Positions 21,190 to 32,977 of a stretch of DNA of 64,000 nucleotides are shown here, one piece after another. The position numbers and the translations under genes were made by a program. The notes beneath the pieces were generated by a model. That model saw only the letters and a program-made list of their open reading frames with translations, did not search any database and was not told the origin of the DNA. Within the stretch, counting starts at the first letter, position 1; each line of letters starts with the position of its first letter. The DNA is from Annona cherimola (taxonomy: Eukaryota; Streptophyta; Magnoliopsida; Magnoliales; Annonaceae). Where the stretch lies: assembly GCA_030490835.1 (NCBI GenBank), contig CM059972.1, positions 51,255,563 to 51,319,562 of the forward strand, read 5' to 3'.

Positions 21190-24100
21190 TCATGAATACG
21201 GAAAAAAAAACAACAATTTTAAATGATCAATTGTGTATATTAGAAAAAACAAATTAGAGAAGATTACTCTGACTTTGAAATAAAACAAAATTGATTCCTT
21301 GGTATATTGGTTTCATCAAGTGAATCAGGACAAAAATTTAAGTCTTTTCAACAAGTGCATTTTCAAAATTAAATTTATCATCTTATTGGAGTTTCAGTTA
21401 TTCGCTTAACTCGAAGATTTTGAAACTCCAAGTATAGCTTGCTTATATAGGCATTACAAGAGTTCAAAGCGGGGTTTCAATTGATATCAAATTTATGCAA
21501 GAATTACCAAGAATTTTCAAAAAATATTTTTCGAAATGTGACAAAAATTAAGTGAATGTAATTAACGAGGTGGTGAAAGAAATAATCAAAGAAAATAATA
21601 CAACCATTCACCCCTACGCTTGAAACCGACATTATCCTCAATATCAATCATGTCATCAAAAAGATATATCAAAATTAAGCGAGTGGTTTTAATGAGTGTG
21701 AGTTATTAACTTTCGTATTTGATCACTTAGATTTTCAGACTTCATTCTTCTTGAACAAGTTCCTATAAAATACCAAATGAAAACTCCAAATTAACAAGTA
21801 TCAAAATTTTAAAAAAATATATTAGAAAGAAAATAATAATCATCTAATTAAACACTAGGTTGCCTCCCAAGTAACACTAAGTTTAACGTCTTCAGCCGAA
21901 CTGGTTGAAATTACATAAACCAATACTCAATCTTTCATAAAGAAGTTCATGCGGATTTTTCTTTATGTTTCTTGTGTTGGATTCCACATGCATGTGAAAC
22001 TTGAACTATCACCAGACGTGATATCTAATTCCTTAAACAATTATCTTGTTATAATTTTCTGCTTAACAATAGTGCTTAAAAAGGGATCTAAATAAAAAGA
22101 AAGAGAAATTTTCATATAGTTGTTATCATCAATATCCATTTCTTTAGGATTTATGCACTGTTCAACTACTTCCTATGGACAAACAAAAGATGATTGTGCA
22201 TCTCTAGTGGTAAGGATGACTTCTCTTTCTCTATTTTTTTGGATGGGTTAATCATCATCTCTTCCTCATTGCATCGATCTTGAGCTTCGTCAAGATTTGA
22301 TTGATTTTGATTTTGTTCTTTGTCATCATCCTACACCTCATCTTCTATCTGGTTCTCATCATTCAAAATATCTTCATAATATGCGTCGTTTTGCATCTAT
22401 TCTTGTTCATCTACATGCATTTTATCCTTCTACGCCTCATCTTCTATCTGGTTCTCATCATTCAAAATGTCTTCATAATATGCGTCGTTTTGTGTCTATT
22501 CTTATTCATTTGCATTCATTTCATTCTCTATTTGATCCTCATTACTCAAGATAAATTCACAATAAACTTCAAAAAATTCGTACAACCGACACATGGTTGA
22601 CTGGGACGTTCATCGGAGTTCTCATTTAAATATTTAGCTTGTTGTGCAACTTTTTTCTTCATGAATTAGAAGACGTGCTTTTATTGCATCAAGTTCTTGA
22701 AAAAGCCATTTTAAAATTTTGTCAGTAGCGGATTCTTCATGCAGTGGTGAAAGTGTTGGTGGAATGCAGGGAGACAATTTTTCTAACATTTTCATAGTAA
22801 AATTCATGAGATTGAGGTAGAACTAGATTTTGATCATACTGAAAAGAAAGATTATTGGACCAAGAAAAGTTTAAATGAGTAGGCCCATCAAGATTGTGAG
22901 TGCTTGAGAAAGAGTTTCAAACAAGATGGGGGTTGCTATGGTTGTAAAAATTTTCTTGCCCGTATCCCAAGTCTTATTGGTATGGTTCATTTATTATTAA
23001 AGTTCCATTTCCATATGAATTATACTGGTCTACCATTTCATAATTCTCATGAAATACCCTATCAACCATCCTATCATAATATCATTGATTGTGTTATGCC
23101 ATCAAATAACTTCTAAAAATAAAAAATGAAGACAAAATAAAACAAAGAAAATATACACAGAGATATAGGTGGAGAAAGAAAGAAAATTATTTAAATACAA
23201 AGTCTTAAATAACACCGAATTTCTCGGCAACGATATTAAAATACTTACTCGCAATCTCACCACAAGTGCACGGGTCACAAATTGTGTTATATAAATGATC
23301 AATCTATAGAGAATTCGAGACTTGAAACTTTGTTCTAAATGCTTTCTTATCGAAAGTAAAGTGAATAGAAAAATAAAAAAGTGAGAAAAGAAAATAGAAT
23401 TCAGAATCGAATATTAGAAAGCAGGGATAAAAGTACCTAGGATATGGGGTTTCAATGCATCTTTTTAATGGGTAATGGTATGATTATTTAATCCAGATAT
23501 TATTTGTTAAAGGAGAACAAACCAAAAATTATTCTTGCGCATTCTCTTGAAACCTACAAGACATAACCCTAATTTATTCTTAACCACTTATTCTCATGGG
23601 ATTTAGCCAATTAGGATTCATTAAGTTTTGTGACTGTTCATGGAATTTTTCAAAATTATCATGCCTATTCTCATGGTCTAGATTTTTAGGTTTAATATTT
23701 TGATTATCATATATTAGACTTCCACATCTCGATTTCATCACTTAATATATATGAAATCATTTCCAAAGTGAGAGCTCAAATGCTAAGCACATATTAAAAC
23801 ACAGGATATTAAATTAATAACAATATCCATCATAAATAAATTAAAATCATATACCACGCTATATTGTATGCATACTACGTCTTAAACCCTAAATTTAGGG
23901 CTTAACCAAGAATGTTTAAGTGCAAAATAAAATTCAAATTCATCTTAAACAAGACAATTATAATAAAAAGAAAAGAAGAAAGAAAAGCTTATTAGCTAGA
24001 AGCCTCGATTGTATGTCGGCCGCTCCACGCAACTTGCTGCTCCAGCTCTTCGCTTGTGCTTTCCACCTTCTCTCAAACCCTTGCTCTCTAAAATTCCATC

Positions 24101-24431
24101 TTTGAATTTTTCCCATAATTTTCTGCTGTCTCCAATCTTGTGCTCTCAAATTCTCCCCAAATCTCTGGCTACACCCCTTTTATAAGTCATATTTTCCTTG
24201 AAAATTAAGTACGCAACCTGCTTCATGTTAGCCGCAATGTATTCTAACATACTTTCATATGGATTGCACATGGACAAAAATTGCATTGATTAATCTGCAC
24301 AGCTAAGGATGATGCTTGCATAATTTGGAATTGCGTAAGACTTGAGCGGTGAAAGCTTAGAACATGCATGGATTATGGACATATCTGAAAGGAGTGGACG
24401 ACTATGATTTCACAACACTAGAGACAGTGAT
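21190..24431. repeat. Long non-coding repeat unit, copy 2, first part
   Basis: Matches 1-2166, 9413-10083 and the start of 18904-20165 without the Sirevirus insertions, and so shows the empty target sites. It is interrupted at 24431 by a hAT-like element. On the minus strand 21601-21650 again shows the gypsy-type tail pattern. No gene. Confidence 0.65.
22332..22529. repeat. 99-bp tandem duplication inside copy 2
   Basis: Two adjacent copies of a 99-bp segment beginning tac(a/g)cctcatcttctatc. Copy 1 of the unit has only one equivalent (about 1155-1255). The period is a multiple of three, so the short ORF over it stays open, but nothing else suggests coding. Confidence 0.8.
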
Positions 24432-25045
24432 TAGGGGTGTTAACAGTAATCGTCAACTCACCAACCCGCCCATCCAACTCGTTTATAAATGGATTTGGGT
24501 TGAAATTTTTGAGTAAATGGTTTATGGTCTGCCAACCCGTTTAACCATTTAATTGAATAAACGGATTAGGGTTGAGATTTTTCAATTCGTCAACATGTTT
24601 ATATAATCTGTTATATATAATAATATATATTAATATAATAAAGTAATTTTCCCATTCCTACTCCTTTGTCCTGCTCTTCCCCTAATTATCCCACCTCTCT
24701 AATTTCTGCACCCAATAGACTCTACCCCTAATTTTCTTCTCGTCGTAACCTGACTTCCCTCAGCCACCTATGAGTTTATCGTCCTCGAAGTCACTTAGAG
24801 TCTGCAGCATGCTACTGAGTGTCGCCCCGATTTAAAACAACATAACCTTTTGAATCTCTCGCGCATGACATCGAGTGATGAGAATCCTCTCTGCTCAACC
24901 GCTGTACTAGTAATCTAGACGCCTCTGCCGCAAGCCCACCTTCTTCTCTCTCGCAGACGCTGACTATGGCTATGGCTGCGAAAAGCCATCCCCTCGCATA
25001 GACCCTTTTGGCCAATGAGCTTTTCAGGCAGACTCTCTCTTTGAC

Positions 25046-25076
25046 CCTCCTCCCTCCCTCCCTCCCTCCCTCCCTC
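25046..25076. repeat. (CCTC)n simple repeat
   Basis: Tandem cctc/ccct tetranucleotides within the hAT-like element, in what would be the transposase leader. Confidence 0.85.
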
Positions 25077-25398
25077 TCTCTTTATCCTTCAGTCTATCTC
25101 CTTCACTCTCGCTGTAACTTTGATTTTTCTAACTTAAGGCTCTTTCTTTTCTTAGATCTCTGGCCACTCTTTCACCATCGTTGTTGCCTATTACTGCTGT
25201 TCCAACTCGCCATTAATAGGTATAATATTTTGCCTGTTTTAAAGCTTCTCTTTGAATTGGCCTTGTAGATTCTTGACACTTGAACAATCTCTATGAATAC
25301 TAATATGTGGTAGTTTCATATAAATTATATTACCATGTTTTAGTTGTATAATCTATGCTTTATCTTGTTACATTTGATATATAATTAGATATTGCATA

Positions 25399-25842
25399 AT
25401 GACCGAAGAGTGCATGGAAATTAATCAACCCACCTCTACATCATAAGTTGCTTCATCATCTGAGATTGAATCTAATGAAAAAGGGTTAGGAAGTTAACTT
25501 CAATAGTGCGGGAACATTTTATTAAAGATAAAGATGAAAATCGGAAGCTTTTAGCGACATGCAAATGCAACTATTATAGGAGATTATATGAATGCAACAG
25601 AGGTCATGATACAACAACACTTAAAAGACATTTGGATATTCAATGCCCTAAGTATCGCCATGGCGATAGAGATAAAAAAGCAGCAGTTATTGACATTTTT
25701 GTCTAGTGCAAGATTAGGAAGTGATGGAAATGTTTTAAACTAGAAATTTGATCAAGACATCTCTAGTTCTGCATTTGTAATGTTGATTGAATTATTAGAT
25801 AAAAATAAAATATGATGTTATATTTTGGAATAGGAACCGATA
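25399..25842 (+). pseudogene. hAT transposase fragment with BED zinc finger
   Basis: An ATG at 25399 opens MTEECMEINQPTSTS and meets a stop at once. After a frameshift near 25490-25500 the frame reads VREHFIKDKDENRKLL, the start of a BED-type zinc finger of hAT (RICESLEEPER-like) transposases, and continues to TTLKRHLDIQCPKY. The second cysteine of the finger's first pair is replaced (CNYY). Only the DNA-binding end survives; the catalytic domain and dimerisation domain are absent. The fragment is cut at 25842 by the solo LTR. Confidence 0.72.
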
Positions 25843-27163
25843 TGTGATACCCGGACCCAACTAAGGTTTATTTATATGCAATTGGGATATAAATAAGGGT
25901 CATTAATAATTTAGATGAATAATGAATGATTTTCGTTGCAATATTGACGATTTATTACAATTAGGGCAAGTGATTATGAATAATGTTTATAAGTCGATAT
26001 GGGTCAAGGGGATTAAAGAGGCTTAATGAGGATTAAATAATTTTAATATATTGAGGATAATTACCTCATATATTATGGGTTAACTAATGGAGATTATGTT
26101 GTTAATTATGGATTAAAGGTAGCAAATGATAGAAAATCCATAACTCAACGCCGGTAAGGCGAATTAAGATGAAAATTGAAAGGTAAGCACATAATTTTGT
26201 CCTTAATCTTATGAAAATGATGGATTATGAAAATAAGAATGAAATTAGGGTGAAAATTGATCATCACCGTCCAAAAATTCAAATGGTCATAACTTGAGCT
26301 AGAAAAGTCGGATTGAGATGAAATTTGAAATGGACGGTTAAAATTATGAGATTAAGGTTATGGAAGGATTTGATCAAGCTAATCATTCTAATATTAAGGG
26401 TGCACGAAATTGGGATCAACTCTTTCGACTTTTGCACCGAAAAGTGATTAGCATTCATGTTAAAGTTGAATAAAATAATTAAATAAATAAAGTCAAAAAT
26501 GAGATGTCAAAAGGAGGTAAATTGCAGGGTAATTTATGGATTATTAAAAATAGGAAAATCCCTGCAATTATCTCATGATTAAATGCAGAATTAAAAGACT
26601 AATGCATTAGCGTAGGGGAGAGTAGCTTACATGGCAAGCATGGACGTCCAAACTAGCCCCTAAAGTGGATTTTTGTGAAATATTTTTTAATAAAATATAT
26701 GCCCAAAGTCAACTATGGATTAAGGGGATTGAATGTGCATTAAATTGGAGTGGAAATTCGTGGCTAAAGGCATCAGATCTGGACCGTAGAGATGTGATCA
26801 ATTAATAGACAGCAATGGAGCATGGAAGAGAGGTGCACGGTCAAGCAGCTTTTGGAATTTTTAATAATTTTTTTAATAGCTAAATTGACCCCTAATTAAG
26901 CTAGTTCCCTAGGGTGATTAAACACCCATTAATTAAAGTAAAATTGTGTGGAAAAATCGTGCAAGAGCTGCTTCAAGTGGACCCCACCCAAGTGGACAGC
27001 TTTATTTAAAAGCTGGATACAGCTATGGAAAAAAATCCGAAAATAATATTAAATGATTAAATATGTGGCTGAAAATTTTTGAGTAAACTATAGGGTATAT
27101 TTACAAGGTTTTACCCTCCATTTTGGGTCAAAATTGTAAAGTAAAAATTGAAAAATAAATGCC

Positions 27164-27171
27164 TATATAAG
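27164..27171 (+). promoter_or_regulatory. TATA box of the solo LTR
   Basis: TATATAAG, about 1.3 kb into the LTR, with a G/A-rich segment after it. Probable U3 promoter. Confidence 0.5.
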
Positions 27172-28307
27172 CAGGCAGTGTGGACGTTCCAGACTTCTGT
27201 TTGGGAGAGAAAAAAAATAAAAATCAAAGGGACAGTGGCTGGAATGATCCAAGGGAAGAACCCATGAAGCAAAGAAAGGTATTACAAGTGCTCAAAGGAG
27301 GGATTACCAAGTAATCAAGTAAGTATATGTTAATTTTGATTTTATACTTCAAATCTGGAAGTTATATGATGTTATAAACCAAAATATGAAAGAAATAGTA
27401 AAAAAATTATTTTCACCATGAACATTTGTTTAAAAATTTATTATATGATGATTAAGGAACGACCCAATTTTCAGCTCAAAAGGGTAATTAAGGTGGAAAT
27501 TAAAAATCTGAGAAAATCAACCTGAACAGGGTTGAACGGGTGTCAGGATCAGCTGCACCAAATGATTTTTAATAATTTTTATACAAGGAATTTTGGTAAA
27601 AATTTTACATGATATATAAGATGTATTGAGGATCATAGGAAAAAAATAAAAATTAGGTTTTGATGGGTATAAATATACCTCATAATCCACGTGATTAAGG
27701 CTAACCTTAAACTCACAACACTGTTCAGCACAGTGAAAATGCCAAAATAAATATATAATGTTAATATTTTGTGATGAAATATTTATTAAAGTCAATTCAT
27801 GTATTTATTGATGTACGATATAAATTTTAGAATTAAATACCTTGATTTGATTATAAATCAAGATTTAGAGAAATCAGTACGCCTGATTTCAGCATATGTG
27901 GACAGTTTGAGAAAAAAATAAAAAAGAAATATGAAACCTGTGTAGAAATGATCCAAATTGATATAAATGTTAGGCAAGAGTGTAATAAAGGATTATGGAT
28001 AGCAAGGGTGATTGATAATTGATATGTATAGGTTATTTGCTAAGTAGGAATAACCGACTTGAAAGACAAGTGGGTTAAGCTAGATGAACTTATATAGGTT
28101 GGAAAACCTAAGGGATTTATGTATTTGAAGTTGATATGAATAAATGAAATATTATTTTCATTTATCTAGGCAAAGGCAAGGAAAAGAATGGAAGAAAAGG
28201 ATTATGGCGATTTCAAGTAAGCAAGCGAATTTTCTAAAATGCTATTTTCTTTCTATGTGATTGATATGATTGAAATGTTTATGTTTATATTTTAATGAAT
28301 GGGCAAG

Positions 28308-28425
28308 CACAAGTTTTGAAAATGATGGCTTTAATGAAAAGCCACAAGTTTTGGAAAATGACGGCTTTAATGAAAAGTCGTAAGTTTTGGAAAATGATGA
28401 CTTTAAGGAAAAGCCACGAGGTTTG
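28308..28425 (+). repeat. Three tandem units of about 36 bp in LTR
   Basis: Units read aagttttggaaaatg followed by a(c/t)ggctttaa(t/g)gaaaagccac. ggctttaa...aagcc can fold on itself. The same block occurs reversed at about 53120-53240 and in a related LTR at 58085-58180. Confidence 0.75.
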
Positions 28426-29344
28426 CTTCATGGGAAGAAAGCAAAGAATTTATCACAAGTGTTGTCATGGATTGGTCATGCTTTATGTTAATGGATTGAG
28501 AAATTTGCTTATGAGTAAGCAAGCTCTCCATGATAATGTTTTCAAAGGATTTCACATTTTATGCTGATGGTTTTTAAGAATTTTCTTATAAGCAAGCAAG
28601 TTCTTTATGATGTTGTTTTAAAAGTATTTTATAAGAAAAAGGGAGTTTTACCCCTTTTCACAAAACAACATTTGTGAATAAGTTTTGAATTATTTTTATA
28701 ACAATTTGTGATAATTAATTATGTTTATGAAAGAAAAAGAAAAAGAAGATATGATTTATGGAAAAAGATTGATTTTTCTATGTCAGGAAAATTAAATATA
28801 AATAATGATTTGGACATAGTCCATATGTTTTGAAATGATATTCGAAAAAGTTTTGATTTCCTTTAGATAAGGAAATCTATGTCGAAAATATCTTGAAAAA
28901 TATTTATACGGATGTGTTGAAGAGGATTTAAGGATTACCAACCTCCTATGTTGATTTCATAAAATGGTTTGATTTTGGGTTGCTAAATGGTATACAAAAG
29001 ATTATGCAAGCCCCTTATGTAAAAATAGTATAATAGATAGGTGGACAATAATTTGATTATTAGGATGGTTGAGAAGGGGTAGCATAATTCCATAACTTTT
29101 GTGAGCAAAAGGCCCCGAAATGGAAACCAAGAAAATGTTAGATAATAAATAGTTTAATTTTGAAAATTCAAAGGTTTCGAAATTCTTTGATAAAGATTTT
29201 AAGATGTATTATTTTTCAACCATTTCAAATGTTTATCAAAATGTTTACTCAAAATGTTTCTAAAAGAATTTAAGGAAGGTCATCTTAAAATTAGATTTCA
29301 AATAACAACTTGTTTAAAGTGGGTGCTCTCGCTTTACAAGTTGA

Positions 29345-29520
29345 CACAGACTGCGGTCTGTGATGTGTTTTTTTTTTCAAAATGATTTGTTTTAAAAAGA
29401 CACAGACTTCGGTCTGTGATGTTTTTAAGTTACAGATGCAGACTGAGGTCTGTGATCCCAGTTTTAAAGGACACGGGCTGCGGTCTGTAATACTTTAAAC
29501 CAAACGGACTGCGGTCTGTC
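29345..29520 (+). repeat. Row of about five CAGAC/GTCTG stem-loops
   Basis: The first unit, CACAGACTGCGGTCTGTG, pairs seven bases around a four-base loop. Four more imperfect units follow at intervals of about 40-60 bp. The reversed row lies at 48070-48240 in the sister LTR. Confidence 0.8.
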
Positions 29521-30035
29521 AGGATAATGTATGGTGCACCAGTACAAGGAACAGGCCGGTTATAGAGCACGGTTGGGATGACCGGGGCCCACTCTACATA
29601 TGGCCAAGTCGCTAAGGGATGGCAGGAGTGCCAGCGGCGCCCTCCCTAAGATTGGAGCAGGATAAAAGAACAGTCGCCTGACTACCGTGCTGTTAAGGAT
29701 TCTCTTCCAAAAGGTAGCATGATCACTTGCTAAGTGTCACTACTGGATGGGGAGAAATGCATTTGCATACGTTTTTCTTTTCAAAAGCCCAAAAATTGGG
29801 ATATAAAAGCATTTATATGAAAAGTTATCCTAAATTGGATTTTTGTGAGCTATTATGTATAAGTTACCCTAAAAGAAAGGGTGTTTTACACAAAAGTGTA
29901 AATAACAGGAATACAAGAAAATATTTTTATGCAAATGCGTTTATGGAAATGGTTTATGTATCTTATATGCCTTATTTGTTATAAACAAGCCCAAAGACGG
30001 GGATTATGAAAAAGATTTATGTCAAACTTATTTTT

Positions 30036-30573
30036 GGACATAAGAATGTCCATTATTAAAGAGCCTAAATGAAAAGTGTTTATAGACATGAGAATGTCCA
30101 ATGCCAAAGTGTTTTAAGGAAAGGTGTTTTAGGACATATGAATGTCCATTGCCAAAGGAAGCTATGTGAAAAATATTTTGAGACATTAAATGTCTCTTGG
30201 CTAAAGGATTTTATGATGAAAAATATTTTTGGACATAAAAATGTCCTTCGCCAAGAAAGGCTTATGTAAATGATGTTTTAGGACATGAGAATGTCCTTCT
30301 TTGCCAAAGGATTTATGAGAAAAATCTTTTGGACGTAAGATGTCCACTAGCAAAAGATGGTTTTATGTAAAAGTCTTGGAACATTGGAAATGTTTACTCA
30401 AGACAAAAAAGGAATTAATTAAAGAGGGTAAAACATATATGTTTTGCCTTAACAAGCCCACACGTGGCTTGTAAATGATTTTAAGAATGATGTTTTATGA
30501 AAATGTTCAAGGACATGGAACTGTCCTTATAAACAAGGATTTTATGATAATGTTTTAGGACATATATATGTCC
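30036..30573 (+). repeat. Row of about nine GGACAT...ATGTCC stem-loops
   Basis: Units such as GGACATAAGAATGTCC and GGACATATATATGTCC recur about every 50 bp (near 30036, 30086, 30132, 30181, 30231, 30282, 30331, 30511 and 30558). Some variants change both arms together (for example agacat...atgtct at 30181). The reversed row lies at 47030-47590. Confidence 0.8.
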
Positions 30574-31438
30574 TCAAGTAAAAAGGTTTCAAGATGTTTA
30601 AGAAAAAGGTTCTAAAGGAAGCCTTGCCCTTAAAAGATAAAGTGCTTGCTTACTGAGTTGTCACTCACGTTTTGTTTTGCCAAACCTTAGACAGGTACCG
30701 GGAAACTCAAGATGTTGCGAACCTAAGCAGAAGAAGAAAGGTACGTGATGGTAGCCAAGTGGGCTATAAGAAATGGGATAGCATGAATTAAAGCATTAAG
30801 GTATGTTGATGTGAATGTGGACTTATGTAGAATTATAAGTTCTATGTGATCCAATGCTTGTATGGACGTATGTATGAAATGTAAATGTCATTATAGAAAA
30901 GCATGATGAGATGTTATGAAATAGAATATGAAATTTTATTACAAGTGTATCGTCACTTGTTTGATGAATGATGTGAAATGTAAAGATATGAACGATGATG
31001 AACGAAAAACAAATTGAACAAGTTTCAAATTTAGAACCCGCCGCGTGATCAGGGCAACAATCCTGATTCACATTTACCAATCAATAAGGTCTTGAGGTAA
31101 GGAGGTGACGTCTCGGTTTGGGACGCCACACGATATTAAAGAAATGACTTGAGAGTGGAGTTCATGTTTTCAAGCCAAAATAGATTAATTAGGTATGCTC
31201 ACTTTGGAGCCGTCTAATTTTTTCAGACCTCATTCAAGGTTTTAACAGTAAAATTAGTTTTATATATAGCCCATTCACAATCCGTTAACCCGTTTATTAA
31301 ATGAGTTTTAAATGGGTTAGGATTGAGGCTTTTTAAATGGGTTAATAAACGGATTAGGGTTGAGATATTTTAAATGGGTTAAGATTAAAATTAAGCACCA
31401 AACCATTCAACCCGATCCGTCAACAAGCTAATGGTGAT

Positions 31439-32540
31439 CAGCATTGTTTATTGGCCTTTAATTTTTTGGACAAATTTGGACGGCAGACAATTGCTTGGAT
31501 CTAATTTAGACATGCTAAAAATCAAGATGGCCCGATTTTCTAGACAGCATGGGTGTAATGTGGACGTGCTGATTTTCTGATTTGCTGGAATAAAAATAAA
31601 TGGGCGGTGCATGAATATTAGACGGTTCAAGCTTGATGGATAGCCTGTTTGGACGGCTAAGCTTTTTGCATGCTTGATTAGGACTCTAGACGGTGGAGAT
31701 CACTTGGCTGGTGGGCAACTTGAAGAATTACACGAAGATTGGATGTGGATTGCTTGGTCATTGGACGGCTAAGATGATTTTTGGCGTGCAAAAGAAAATC
31801 TGAACTGTGCAGATATTTGATGAAAGATTGAAGAAAAATGGACGGCAGGATATGGAATTTTGGACCACTAAATTTCAGGCCGTTGAAGAAAAATGGACAG
31901 TTCGATCAACTGCTTAATGGGATTTGTGTATTGGAAAAAAATGGATGGTGGAGATGTGTATTGGCTGGGTGGTGCGTATTTTGACAGTTCAGAATTTCTG
32001 CTTTGGTTTTGGACGACATAGATTAAATGGAGGCTGGGTTAAAAATTCACTACTGATTTTTTTTGAACGTGATTTATCTTGCTGAATTTTCAGCCGTTAA
32101 ATATATAATTTAATTCCTTTGAACGGCCGAGATGGGCAGTTCATATTTGCTTGATTTCTACGGTGGACCGCACTGCAATGGACGGCTGGGATTGACGCTG
32201 CATGATCATCGCTTGGACGGTTCAGAAAATGGTGGACATCAGAAATATTAGACGGCTTGGATCTTGCAATCAGTGGACAGCTAGGCGTGATTTTATGGGG
32301 CCCACTTTCTGAAATTTGTTCGCCTGCATAAAACATATTCGAATCATTAATTCATCAATTACGTTAATGGGTTATCAATATAGAAATTATTCAATCTCAT
32401 TTAATTTTATGGCAACTAATAAAAATATAATTTCAAGCCAAAAAATCATAAAAATTGTTTAAATCACTTGAAATTAATATCTAATACTCCAATGTTGCAA
32501 ATACACATTTTAAGGTCAATTTCACATTATACTTAAATTA
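31439..32540. repeat. Long non-coding repeat unit, copy 2, second part
   Basis: Resumes the unit after the hAT-like insertion and matches 19160-20160, including the tggacgg-rich stretch. Homology fades near 32530. No gene. Confidence 0.65.
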
Positions 32541-32977
32541 TTTAGCAATTATGACAGTAGCAAAAAAAATAAATCAAAAGACAGCATGGCCCACCATGAA
32601 ATCAGCAATTCATCAGTGGTTTTCTCTATGATCATAGCCGTCCACTCATCATCTAGATCTAGTCAATTTGATTCCCTCCTGCCACTTATCAAGCTTTCAT
32701 CCGAGCCATGCACGGTGAAGGCATTCCATGCAAACCATCAGGATTATATCATATCAATGGGTCACACTTGGAAATCCATCCTACACAGAGTGCTGATCTT
32801 TTACGCTCGAGCATTGATAGAGTTTATTTTCAACAACCTTTCTTGGTCATCTGATCGCGCGGTGTTAACTTGTGTTATTAGATTTCGCCATAAAAAAACA
32901 GCTGCTGATAATCCAATTAATGCTCGTAGAAAATTTGCCAAAAACGTCCTATCAGCCAAAGAAATCACCACACCCGC

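Larger units (their letters stand above)
25843..31130 (+). mobile_element. 5288-bp solo LTR of Ty3/gypsy chromovirus type
   Basis: Begins TGTGATACCC and ends ACGCCACA, flanked by the perfect target duplication CGATA (25838-25842, 31131-31135). It aligns, reversed, with the solo LTR at 46454-55737. Its start and end resemble those of the LTR at 43125-56456, which adjoins a chromovirus pol end. No gag or pol is inside. It holds a TATA box and three families of short repeats (28308-28425, 29345-29520, 30036-30573). Short ORFs over these repeats are not credible genes. Confidence 0.88.
24432..31430 (+). mobile_element. hAT-like DNA transposon, decayed, with nested solo LTR
   Basis: Starts TAGGGGTGTTAAC, a typical hAT terminus, and ends CAAGCTA. 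The 8-bp flanks are acagtgat (24424-24431) and atggtgat (31431-31438), six of eight alike, as expected of an old hAT duplication. The uninterrupted site is visible in copy 1 near 19155. Both ends are rich in short 'aacccgttta' and 'aaacggattagggttgaga' subterminal motifs. Inside are a transposase fragment and a 5.3-kb solo LTR, so the element proper is only about 1.7 kb. The right terminal repeat is poorly preserved. Confidence 0.7.

Noticed and set aside
28295..28567. 90-residue ORF with repeated LMKSHKFWKM-like units
   Set aside because: It is the translation of the short tandem repeat in a solo LTR; the sister LTR does not keep the frame.
30036..30573. Regularly spaced repeats resembling a CRISPR array
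   Set aside because: Units are short imperfect palindromes with spacers that are themselves similar, inside a plant LTR; no cas genes and no bacterial context.
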